From Anaerophaga thermohalophila DSM 12881 (GTDB taxonomy: Bacteria; Bacteroidota; Bacteroidia; Bacteroidales; Marinilabiliaceae): DNA of 45,790 nt. The notes below the pieces were generated by a model, which did not search any database, was not told the DNA's origin, and worked only from the letters and a program-made list of their open reading frames with translations. The stretch is taken from assembly GCF_000191885.1 (NCBI RefSeq), contig NZ_AEWI01000011.1, forward strand, positions 1 to 45,790. Reading direction: 5' to 3'. Of the stretch, positions 7,610-17,000 are shown one piece after another (position 1 is the first letter of the stretch; the number at the start of each line of letters is the position of its first letter). The translations under genes and the position numbers were made by a program.

Positions 7610-8418
7610 TACCACGCCGATATATTGATGAGTGGCAGAAATATGCACCCTGGCCGGATGTGGCCCAGGTAGAACAAGACCTGATCATAGAAAGGGCACT
7701 TGTGGAAATGTTTTCTGATGATTTTCTAGCCGAACATCTGGCCTTTCGTGGAGGTACTGCTTTGCATAAGTTGTTTCTGAAACCCCAGGTCAGATATTCA
7801 GAAGATATTGACCTTGTGCAGGTAAAGGATGGTCCCATTAAGCCCATTTTGCAGAAAATCCGAGAAAGGATGAAGTTTCTTGGAACCAGACGGAGTATTA
7901 AGCAAAATGAAAACAACAACACCATTCTTTATCGGTTTGAGTCAGAAGTTCCGCCGGTTATTAACCTGCGGTTGAAAATTGAAATCAATTGCAGGAAGCA
8001 CCAATCTGTATTGGGAATTCAAAGAACGAATTTTGAATCATCAAGCACCTGGTTTAGAGGAAGCAGTCTGATTTCCACATATGAAATAGAAGAATTGCTT
8101 GGGACAAAAGCCCGGGCATTGTATCAACGAAGAAAAGGGCGTGATTTGTTTGATCTATATTGGGCAGTGAAACATCTCGACCCTGATTTAGAAAAAATAG
8201 GCTTCTGCTATAAAAAATATATGGAATTTGTGGTAGAAAAAGTTCCAACTTTCAAACAATTCCGTAACAACATTGAAGAAAAAATGGTGAATCCGGACTT
8301 TATAGGGGATATGTCCGGGCTGGTCCGCTCGGGAACAGAATATGACCTCACTGAAGCTTATCAATGGTTCATGGAGGATATGTTGATTCATTTACATGAT
8401 GCTAAAATCGGAAAATAG
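7606..8418 (+). CDS. AbiEii/AbiGii-family nucleotidyltransferase toxin
   Basis: 270 residues with the DNA polymerase beta-type nucleotidyltransferase fold. The motif FRGGTALHKLF contains the GG-T at 49-51. YSEDIDLV supplies the paired acidic residues D67 and D69, and E126 in LRLKIEINC is a candidate third metal ligand. The C-terminal KGRDLFDLYW is characteristic of the family. AbiEii-type toxins transfer nucleotides to targets; tRNA has been shown for some relatives. The target of this one is unknown. All catalytic residues seem present, so the toxin should be active. It is co-translated with the upstream AbiEi. No clear terminator follows; 8419-8602 holds nothing recognisable. Confidence 0.9.
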   Translation: MIPRRYIDEWQKYAPWPDVAQVEQDLIIERALVEMFSDDFLAEHLAFRGGTALHKLFLKPQVRYSEDIDLVQVKDGPIKPILQKIRERMKFLGTRRSIKQNENNNTILYRFESEVPPVINLRLKIEINCRKHQSVLGIQRTNFESSSTWFRGSSLISTYEIEELLGTKARALYQRRKGRDLFDLYWAVKHLDPDLEKIGFCYKKYMEFVVEKVPTFKQFRNNIEEKMVNPDFIGDMSGLVRSGTEYDLTEAYQWFMEDMLIHLHDAKIGK

Positions 8419-8602
8419 GACCTCTGTTTTTCTTCTTTCCACCATCGCACAATTTTAATACAACAAAAGAAAATTAAGAGCCCGGTCTAAAAAGCATCTT
8501 TGTTGCCAAACTCGTTGTTGTTTTAAATGAATGGGTCTAAAAATTAAAAAGCTGAAAATCAAACGATTTACAGCTTAATGTTTTTAGATGAATGTGGTGA
8601 TG

Positions 8603-8676
8603 TGATCCGGGCGGGATTCGAACCCACGACCGACAGCTTAGAAGGCTGTTGCTCTATCCAGCTGAGCTACCGGACC
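8603..8676 (-). tRNA. tRNA-Arg (anticodon TCT)
   Basis: Read on the minus strand, the acceptor stem GGTCCGG pairs with CCGGATC (one G-U), discriminator A. The D arm is AGCTCAGCTGGATAGAGC. The anticodon stem-loop has CAGCC, then TTCTAA containing TCT, then GCTG. The T arm is GTGGGTTCGAATCCCGC. Length is 74 nt without an encoded CCA, as is usual in Bacteroidota. No attachment-site duplication was seen, although the accessory region ends close by. Confidence 0.95.
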
Positions 8677-8873
8677 TTTTTTTTATGCGGTGCAAAGATA
8701 GGAAAAAGTTATTAAAGACCATGGCGCAATTTCACTTTTAGCACGACGATAGTGTATTGCCAATTTTTTCAAACGACTGTGAAAACTATTTTTATTATAT
8801 TGATGCGGAATTGCCGGAATTTAATGGAGTAAAATGATTTGCTCCGGTAATTAATTAAGTGGTTTTTGCGACG

Positions 8874-11800
8874 ATGAGCACCATTGTTTTTTTAGATACC
8901 GAAACAGAACCTCAATCCCATAAAATTCTGGACATGGGGTGTGTCTCTGATGATGGGAAACAATTGCATTCTTCCCGTATCGAAGAGATTGTGTCGGTAG
9001 TCAGGGAGGCTGATTTTTTATGCGGACATAATTTTTTGAATTACGACTGGAATTTTCTTCGACCTCATTTGCAAGGGTATGGTTTTGATAGTTCTCAAAT
9101 AATAGATACCCTTTTTTTATCCCCTTTATTATTTCCTGCAAGACCCTATCATGCGCTTTTGAAAGATGACAAAATCCTGAATGATGAACTTAATAATCCG
9201 TTAAGCGATGCCATAAAAGCCCGCCTGCTTTTTGATGATGAGGTTTCTGCTTTTTGGAGGCTAAAGCCCGGATTTAGAGAGCTTTTGTTTTTATTATTGC
9301 ACAACAGGCCCGGATTTGCAGCATTTTTCAGCTTTGTTGAATATGAAGCCCTGGCCCGCGATGCGGTTGAGGTAATTGGCCAACTGTTTCATAACGATAT
9401 TTGTTTGAACGCGGATATAAAGAGATTAGTGGCCGATAATCCCGTTGAATTGGCATACACTTTAGCCTTGATAAATTCTCAAAGCCGTTATTCTATCACT
9501 CCGCCATGGGTCTTAAAAAATTTTCCTGAAGTAGAAAGTGTTTTCGCGTCATTACGTAACCATCCATGTATTGAGGGATGTGACTATTGTCGCAGTAAAC
9601 TTGATGCACGGCAAGGACTAAAAACATTTTTCGGATTTAATTCCTTCCGTACTTATGAGGGTTCCCCTTTGCAGGAACAGGCGGTTCGGGCCGCTTTGGA
9701 GGGCAAGTCGTTGCTTGCTGTTTTTCCTACCGGTGGGGGAAAGTCCGTTACTTTTCAGTTGCCGGCTCTTATGCAGGGTGAATCGGTAAAAGGTCTTACC
9801 GTTGTTATTTCCCCTTTGCAATCTTTAATGAAAGACCAGGTGGATAATCTTGAAAAACAAGGCATTACCGAAGCAGTTACCATTAACGGATTACTTGACC
9901 CAATCGAGCGGGCAAACTCTCTTGAACGCGTTGAAGATGGATCTGCATCCATTCTGTATATTTCGCCCGAATCGCTACGTTCAATGACCATTGAAAGAGC
10001 TTTGCTCGGACGCAATGTTGTTCGTTTTGTGATTGATGAGGCGCACTGTTTTTCATCCTGGGGACAGGATTTCAGGGTTGATTATCTTTACATCGGAGAA
10101 TTTATTAAATCTCTGACGGTTAAGAAGAATCTGGATAGGATGATTCCTGTTTCCTGCTTTACGGCCACCGCTAAGAATAAGGTTATTGATGATATACGCG
10201 CTTATTTTCTCGATAAATTATCATTGAATCTAACGGTTTTTCGCGCAGCTGCTTCGAGGAAAAACCTGCATTACAAGGTTATTGAGAGGGACACTGAGGA
10301 GTCGAAGTATCAGACGGTACGACTTCTGATTGAAGAGAAGCAATGCCCGACCATTATTTATGTTTCACGTACCCATCGTGCCTACAAACTGGCAAAAAGG
10401 TTGGCAGATGATGGCATTGACGCTCTTCCGTATCACGGCAAAATGCCGGTGGATGAGAAAACAGCCAATCAAAATGCGTTTTTAGGTGGAGAAGTTTCCG
10501 TGATGGTAGCCACTTCAGCTTTTGGGATGGGGGTGGACAAGAAAGATGTGGGGATGGTGGTTCATTTTGATATTTCCGACTCGCTGGAAAATTATATCCA
10601 GGAGGCCGGTCGGGCAGGGCGTGATGAGAATATTTCGGCCGACTGCTACGTGTTATTCAACGAAGATGATCTGGGAAAGCATTTTGTTATGCTGAATCAG
10701 ACGAAACTCAGTATTCGTGAGATTCAACAAGTCTGGAAAGCGATCAAGGAAACCACCCGTTTTCGGAAGACCGTATCCAATTCGGCGCTTGAAATTGCCC
10801 GTAAAGCAGGGTGGGATGATGAGGTAATGGATATTGAAAACCGGGTGACGGCAGCTATCGCCGCGCTCGAAGATGCCGGCTATATTAAGCGCGGACAAAA
10901 TATGCCCCGGATTTTTGCCAACAGTATTTTGTCGCGCAATGCTCAGGATGCTATTGATAAAATCTACGCTTCTGCAAGGTTTGACGAAAAGCAAAAAGAA
11001 AAGGCAATACGGATCATTCGTAAATTGTTTTCTGCCAGGAGTCGCAAAGAAGCTGCGGGTGAAGAAGGAGAGACACGCATTGATTATATTTCCGATCATC
11101 TCGGAATTGTTAAGGAAGAGGTGATTCGAATCATTGGTCTTTTGAGAGAAGAAAAAATCCTGGCCGACACCAAAGACCTCACAGCTTTTATCAGGAAAGG
11201 TGAGAATAGCAGTCAGTCGCAAAAAATAACCGGAATTTACAGGCAACTGGAACGTTTCCTTTTGCCCCGCGTCAGTGAGGAAGAGAAAACTTATCATATT
11301 AAAGAACTTAATGAGCTGGCTGAAGAGCAGGGCATTGCTGACATAACGCCCGATAAGATTAAAACCGTTCTGAACTTCTGGGCCATTAAAAACTGGATTA
11401 AGAAAAAATATCTCGAAGGGTCAGGAAATCATCTTGTGGTCATCAGTCAAATGCCCATTGAAAACCTTATCCGGAAAATGGAGAAACGTCATATTCTTTC
11501 CGGCTTCGTCATTGATTATCTCTTCGGAAAAAGTAATGAGGCAGAACAGAAGGATCAGGTTTTGGTGAATTTTTCAGTGCATGAATTAAAGGAGGCTTAT
11601 GAACAGCAAAATCAGCTGTTTAAAGAGAATGTTTCGCTTCAGGATATCGAAGATACGTTGTTTTATCTTTCCCGTATTGGAGCCATCAGGATTGAAGGCG
11701 GGTTTCTGGTCATATACAATAAGCTGACCATCGACCGCCTCGAGGAGGACAATAAAATACGGTACAAAAATGAAGATTATCAGAAATTAAAGCAGCATTA

Positions 11801-13709
11801 CGAGAATAAGACACAACAAATTCATATCGTGGGAGAGTATGCCCGCAAAATGGTTGATGATTACAAAGGAGCGCTTCAGTTTGTGGATGACTATTTTCAG
11901 CTCAACTATGATTCTTTTTTGAATAAGTACTTTCCTGGAAGTCGCAAAGAAGAAATCCACCGCAGCATAACCCCGGCAAGATTTCATCAGTTGTTCGGGG
12001 AATTGTCGGCCCCTCAGCTGAATATTATCAAGGACAACCAATCGCCTTATATTGCCGTTGCTGCCGGACCCGGAAGCGGAAAGACCAAAATACTGGTGCA
12101 CAAACTGGCCTCGCTACTGTTGATGGAAGATGTGAAACAGGAACAATTGCTGATGCTGACTTTCTCACGTGCTGCTGCAACAGAGTTTAAAAAGCGTATT
12201 TTGCAAATGATCGGGAATGCCGCCAATTTTTTGGAGATCAAAACATTTCATTCTTATTGTTTCGACTTGCTCGGCCGAGTGGGAACACTCGAAAAAGCCG
12301 AGACAATAATTGAAACAGCAGTAGAAAGGATTAAATCCGGCGATATTGAACCGGTTCGTATTACAAAGACAGTACTCGTTATTGATGAGGCTCAGGATAT
12401 GAATGCTGCCGAATACGCCCTGGTAGAAGTTTTGATGGATAAAAATCCGGAAATGCGGGTGGTAGCTGTGGGTGATGACGATCAGAATATTTATGAATTC
12501 AGGGGTGGCAGTGCAGCCTTTCTGGAGCAGTTTATCAGGGAAAAGCAGGCTGTCGTCTATCAGCTTACCGAAAACTTCCGTAGTAAAAGGAATCTGGTTC
12601 ACTTTACCAATGCTTTTGCAAGTACCATTTCGCACCGGTTGAAAACAATTCCTGTCGAAGCCGGACAAACAGACAATGGAAATATCCGGATAATACGCCA
12701 TCAAAGCGAACACCAGATCGTTCCTTTGGTCAGGGATATATTAAATACCCCGCTGAAGGGAACTACCGGGGTTTTGACCAGAACCAACAACGAGGCCCTT
12801 CAGGTGACGGGTTTGTTGATTGAAAACGGCATGAAAGCCCGCCTGGTTCAAAGTAACGAGGGATTTAGTCTGGCCAGTCTCGACGAAATCAGGTTTTTCT
12901 GCAACCAACTTGCTGGGGGTGAACATATTTTGGTTATTGATGACGATGCATGGCAGCATGCTGTAAGGAAACTGAAAAATGCATTTTCACATAGCTCAAA
13001 CCTTGAACTTTGTCTTCGTTTAATTGCAGATTTTGAAGCCGTGAATACGGCAAAAAAGTACTTCTCCGATTTTGAAATTTTCCTGCAGGAATCACGGCTC
13101 GAAGATTTTACCGGGAATCCCGGGGAAACCATTATTGTTTCTACGATGCACAAGGCCAAAGGCAAAGAGTACGACAACGTATTTCTGATGCCCGGCATCT
13201 GGAAACCTGTTGATGATGAACAAAAACGGCTGATGTACGTGGCCATGACACGGGCCAAATCGTTTCTTTCTATTCATCTCAGAGGCGACTGGCTTGATGG
13301 TGCTGCATTCGTTGACGGATTGAAACTTTATTCAGACTCCAGAAAGTGGGAGTTACCTGACATTCTGAGCATTCAGTTAACACATAAAGATGTGTGGCTC
13401 GGTTTTTTCAAAAGAAGGCAACGTTGGATTTCAAATCTTGTTGCCGGCGATGAATTGAAGGCTGTGAATCAGGAGTGCCGCACTGCTGACGGGCAAGTTG
13501 TTCTCAGGTTTTCCCGTCGTTTTCAGGAAACCGTTGACTCGTTGGCCCGCCAGGGATATGTACTTAAAGACGCAAGAGTTAACTTTGTAGTGTGGTGGAA
13601 CGATGAAGAAGAAGGGAAGGAGATCAGGATTGTGTTACCACAAGTGCATTTTGAAATAGTGAAACAGCCATATCCAGAAAACCAAAACTGCAAATCAAGA
13701 AAGAATTAA
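8874..13709 (+). CDS. Exonuclease-RecQ-UvrD fusion helicase
   Basis: About 1,610 residues with three parts. The N-terminus has a DEDD-type 3'-5' exonuclease pattern (FLDTETE, then CGHNFLNYDWNFL). The RecQ helicase follows: Walker A FPTGGGKS near residue 290, DEAH in VIDEAHCFSSW near 395, and QEAGRAGRDE near 580. After a long linker comes a UvrD/PcrA-type superfamily 1 helicase: AAGPGSGKT near 1075, VIDEAQDM near 1175, GDDDQNIYEFRGG near 1207, TMHKAKGKEYDNVFL near 1430 and YVAMTRAK near 1460. Similar long RecQ proteins occur in Bacteroidota. It should unwind and trim DNA in recombination or repair. I chose ATG 8874 over the GTG at 8859 because the exonuclease motif starts right after it. The last ~15 residues (after EIVK) overlap the DUF1016 remnant in another frame, so the native C-terminus may have been altered. 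Confidence 0.88.
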   Translation: MSTIVFLDTETEPQSHKILDMGCVSDDGKQLHSSRIEEIVSVVREADFLCGHNFLNYDWNFLRPHLQGYGFDSSQIIDTLFLSPLLFPARPYHALLKDDKILNDELNNPLSDAIKARLLFDDEVSAFWRLKPGFRELLFLLLHNRPGFAAFFSFVEYEALARDAVEVIGQLFHNDICLNADIKRLVADNPVELAYTLALINSQSRYSITPPWVLKNFPEVESVFASLRNHPCIEGCDYCRSKLDARQGLKTFFGFNSFRTYEGSPLQEQAVRAALEGKSLLAVFPTGGGKSVTFQLPALMQGESVKGLTVVISPLQSLMKDQVDNLEKQGITEAVTINGLLDPIERANSLERVEDGSASILYISPESLRSMTIERALLGRNVVRFVIDEAHCFSSWGQDFRVDYLYIGEFIKSLTVKKNLDRMIPVSCFTATAKNKVIDDIRAYFLDKLSLNLTVFRAAASRKNLHYKVIERDTEESKYQTVRLLIEEKQCPTIIYVSRTHRAYKLAKRLADDGIDALPYHGKMPVDEKTANQNAFLGGEVSVMVATSAFGMGVDKKDVGMVVHFDISDSLENYIQEAGRAGRDENISADCYVLFNEDDLGKHFVMLNQTKLSIREIQQVWKAIKETTRFRKTVSNSALEIARKAGWDDEVMDIENRVTAAIAALEDAGYIKRGQNMPRIFANSILSRNAQDAIDKIYASARFDEKQKEKAIRIIRKLFSARSRKEAAGEEGETRIDYISDHLGIVKEEVIRIIGLLREEKILADTKDLTAFIRKGENSSQSQKITGIYRQLERFLLPRVSEEEKTYHIKELNELAEEQGIADITPDKIKTVLNFWAIKNWIKKKYLEGSGNHLVVISQMPIENLIRKMEKRHILSGFVIDYLFGKSNEAEQKDQVLVNFSVHELKEAYEQQNQLFKENVSLQDIEDTLFYLSRIGAIRIEGGFLVIYNKLTIDRLEEDNKIRYKNEDYQKLKQHYENKTQQIHIVGEYARKMVDDYKGALQFVDDYFQLNYDSFLNKYFPGSRKEEIHRSITPARFHQLFGELSAPQLNIIKDNQSPYIAVAAGPGSGKTKILVHKLASLLLMEDVKQEQLLMLTFSRAAATEFKKRILQMIGNAANFLEIKTFHSYCFDLLGRVGTLEKAETIIETAVERIKSGDIEPVRITKTVLVIDEAQDMNAAEYALVEVLMDKNPEMRVVAVGDDDQNIYEFRGGSAAFLEQFIREKQAVVYQLTENFRSKRNLVHFTNAFASTISHRLKTIPVEAGQTDNGNIRIIRHQSEHQIVPLVRDILNTPLKGTTGVLTRTNNEALQVTGLLIENGMKARLVQSNEGFSLASLDEIRFFCNQLAGGEHILVIDDDAWQHAVRKLKNAFSHSSNLELCLRLIADFEAVNTAKKYFSDFEIFLQESRLEDFTGNPGETIIVSTMHKAKGKEYDNVFLMPGIWKPVDDEQKRLMYVAMTRAKSFLSIHLRGDWLDGAAFVDGLKLYSDSRKWELPDILSIQLTHKDVWLGFFKRRQRWISNLVAGDELKAVNQECRTADGQVVLRFSRRFQETVDSLARQGYVLKDARVNFVVWWNDEEEGKEIRIVLPQVHFEIVKQPYPENQNCKSRKN

Positions 13710-14063
13710 AAGAACTAAGAGAAAACCAAAAAGTAACCCCGGATATAGTATTCAGAGACCCTTATGTTCTTGACTTCTTGGGTTTAGAAGACAATTTCAG
13801 TGAATGAAACGAGCATGGCAAAGTTTGCCACAATAAGAATGTGTATAAGTTCTTGCATGCGAGTTCCATCAGACCAATAACTTAGACTTATTTTATACTG
13901 ATGAAATCTTGAAGAAGCCATTTTGAGAGAACTGGAAAAATTCCTGATGGAGCTCGGTCAAGGATTTACATTTGTAGAGCGCCAAAAAAGAATGCTAATT
14001 GATGGAGAAAGTCACAAACTGGATTTGCTTTTAATAGATACACGAATTTTAAACAAAAGATAA
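13664..14063 (+). pseudogene. DUF1016 (YhcG-type PD-(D/E)XK) nuclease remnant split by repeat
   Basis: The left part reads KKELKELRENQKVTPDIVF and then RDPYVLDFLGLEDNFSE. The right part, in a frame starting after 13904, reads NLEEAILRELEKFLMELGQG and then FTFVERQKRMLIDGESHKLDLLLIDTR. Together these are the well-known junction of the DUF1016 N- and C-terminal regions, with repeat copy B inserted between SE and NLEEA. The start of the gene and the end of the nuclease domain, including the catalytic E-x-K, are missing. It overlaps the 3' end of the helicase gene in a different frame. DUF1016 proteins are common near restriction and defence genes. This one is dead. Confidence 0.8.
13804..13906 (+). 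repeat. Dispersed ~100 bp repeat, copy B (inside DUF1016 remnant)
   Basis: Begins ATGAAACGAGCATGGCAAAG and ends TTTTATACTGATGAAA. It shows a GGCAAA/TTTGCC hairpin near the left end, the TTGCATGCGAGTTCCAT core, and CATCAG (13867-13872) pairing with CTGATG (13898-13903). It interrupts a DUF1016 reading frame. Removing the repeat with one ATGAAA restores the frame across the junction, with a TGA where homologues carry a variable residue. Confidence 0.92.
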
Positions 14064-14066
14064 ATA

Positions 14067-17000
14067 ATGGCTAAATACGGACAAACATGGTGGGGTGAAG
14101 AATGGCTCAAAGCTCTTTCGCATATCGATTATTCAAATCGTTTACCGCGAGGAAGAGCTTATGCCAATAAGGGTGCTGTTCAGGAAATCATATTTAATGG
14201 CAGCACGATAAATGCCAAAGTAAGGGGTACGCGTCCAAAGCCGTATAGCGTTACCATAAAGGTACCTGCTTTTTCGGAGGAGGGGAAGAGAACTTTGCTT
14301 GATGCCATTATCGGTAATCCTCTGTTGTTGTCGAAGCTTTTAAACAGAGAATTGCCGGTTGCGCTAAACAGTCTTGCCCGGGAGAAGGGGATAAAAATTT
14401 TTCCGCAACGCTGGGACGATCTGGAGATGGAATGTTCCTGTCCCGATTGGGCCGTTCCCTGTAAACATCTTGCAGCTGTTATTAATGTAATAGCGAATGA
14501 AATTGATCGCAATCCATTTGTTGTATTTAAGATACATGGTTTTGACATTATTGAAGAATTGAAGAAAAAAGGGTTGGAGGCAGTGGATGAAAGGGTGACG
14601 ATTCCTGCAACGGATGAATGGAAAGTGGAAGCCGGGGGAGATTTTGACGAAGCGATGATTAATGGAGATGTGGACAATATTGATTTTTCCGGAATCAGGG
14701 ATTTGCGCGAAGATTTGTTCTCTCTCCTGGAGGAAAAGCCTCTTTTTTATTCTTCAGATTTTAAAGCAGCTCTGGATAAAATATACCGGAAAACCGCGAA
14801 TACTGTCTCACGCCTTCTGAAAGACGAAGGAAGTTACGATCAGGATATTCCTGCTAATTACGAAAAGTATGATCGGGTACGACTGTATGTGTCCGACGGG
14901 CTATTTTTTTCAGAAGCCAGGATTTATGAAAATGATGAAGTGCTGATTATTAAAAATGTCCGTGAATTAGTTGATTTTCTATCCGGAATACCTCCCAAAT
15001 TCATCAAGAAGTTGGAACCGGGGTTATCATTACTCTATTTTAGCTATCATTATACATTAAAGCTTGTAGAAAAATCGGCCATGATACCCCAATTGGTTAA
15101 ACTTTCCGGGCGTGGTGGCTATGCCGTTCGATGGATTCCCGCAATTTTAAATGATGAAGTGAAGGCAGTGACAGATTTAATAACGAAAGTTTTTTCGGTG
15201 CCCCTGGTCATTATCGATGGTAAGCAGAGCATTCTGAGTCCTGAAGAGCAGACCAAAAGTCTGGTGTCAATCTTTGCTCGTTATTTTATCCGTGAAGCCG
15301 GTCAGGAGCAAAAATTAATGGAAGAGCCTGCTTCCCGGATTTTTATTGATGATTATTTCTGGCGTTTTGACAGGTTGGGGGAGAAGGAAATTCCTGCATC
15401 TATTCAGCGTTGGTTGGATCGTTTTTTTGTCTCTCACCAGGTTTTTACCCCTGTTGTGCAGATAGATGAAGAAAAAAAAGAGGGGCTGTTCAGGCTTAGC
15501 GTGTTGGTGGAAAACAACAGGGAACCGCTAAAAGCGCCGGTGAGTTTGGAGCAGGTAATGAATGACAACAACTATACGCACACCCGGATGGAGATTCTAC
15601 GAAGCATCGATCTTTTAACCGGCTCATTTTCTGCTCTTGAGAGGATAATTGCATCTTCAGGGCGCGAGTCCCCCTTGTTTACTCAGGATGAGCTTCCGGA
15701 AGTGCTGTTCAATGTGCTTCCCTTAATAAAATTGTCGGGTATAAAGGTTGTTCTCCCTCAATCGTTAAAAAAACTGGTGCGGCCTAAAGCTACCGTAGCC
15801 TTGTTGTCAAATGAAGTGGATAGTTCTAAATCCTTTTTGAAGCTGGATGAGATACTTAAATTTCAGTGGAAAGTTGCGCTGGGGGATCAATTTCTGGACC
15901 CTTCAGAATTTAGTGAGCTGGTAAAAGGGTTATCGGGAATTGTAAAACTGAAGGAACAATATGTCTATCTCAACCAGGCTGATGTGAAGGCCTTGATGGA
16001 TAATCTGCGAAAACAGGAGAGCCTGGACAGGAGTCAGATGTTGCAGGCTGCCATTAGTGGTGAATACAACGGGGCAAAGATTCTTATTGATGATAAAACC
16101 AGAGCGTTGATCGATGAATTGTTTCAGACCCGCGAAGTTGAGTTGCCCCGGGGATTGAATGCTACCATGAGACCCTATCAGAAACGAGGTTTCGACTGGC
16201 TGTTTAAAAATATCCGGTTGGGATTCGGTAGTATCATTGCCGATGATATGGGGCTTGGTAAAACCCTTCAGGTCATCGCTGTAATTTTGAAGCTAAAAAG
16301 GGAGGGTGCATTGAGCCGACAGAGGGTTTTGGTAGTGGTGCCTACGACTTTGCTTTCCAACTGGCAAAAGGAACTTGATAAATTTGCTCCTGAACTGTTG
16401 TATTCTGTTTATCATGGTACTGCAAGAGAACTGAATGTCGAAGCTGATGTGGTTATTAGCAGCTATGGAGTGGTGCGGAGTGATATTGATCAGTTATCGA
16501 AAATAAAGTGGCAGGTGGTGGTTATTGATGAAGCTCAGAATATAAAAAATCCTAATGCTGCCCAGACCAAAGCTGTTAAGAAATTAAAGTCTGCGATTCG
16601 TCTGGCAATGAGTGGTACCCCTGTCGAAAACCGACTTTCTGAATATTGGAGTATTTTTGATTTTACCAATAAAGGCTACCTGGGATCACGGAAAAAGTTT
16701 TCTGAAAATTTTGCTAAGCCTATTGAGCAAAACCGTGATAAGGCTAAGTTGAAGTATTTCCTGAAAATTACCGGGCCGTTTATCTTGCGGCGGATGAAAA
16801 CAGACAAATCAATCATTGATGATCTCCCTGAAAAAGTAGAAAACGATTTTTTTGCTTCTCTGACTAAAGAGCAGGCAGCTATTTATCAGAATGTGCTTGA
16901 TAATATTATGCGTGAAATCAGTGGTGTTGATGTCAATGAGGAAGATGGTAAAATTCAGCGTAAGGGGTTGGTGCTAAAATTAATTATGGCCCTCAAGCAG

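Noticed and set aside
4778..8418. HEPN protein and AbiEii nucleotidyltransferase as one HEPN-MNT toxin-antitoxin pair
   Set aside because: They are about 2 kb apart, separated by debris, and the nucleotidyltransferase already overlaps its own AbiEi partner.
8603..8676. tRNA-Arg as an integration site for the flanking accessory region
   Set aside because: No duplicated tRNA 3' end and no integrase gene were seen in the window.
10653..11297. Long minus-strand ORF inside the RecQ-UvrD gene
   Set aside because: Fully antisense to conserved helicase coding sequence; a shadow frame.
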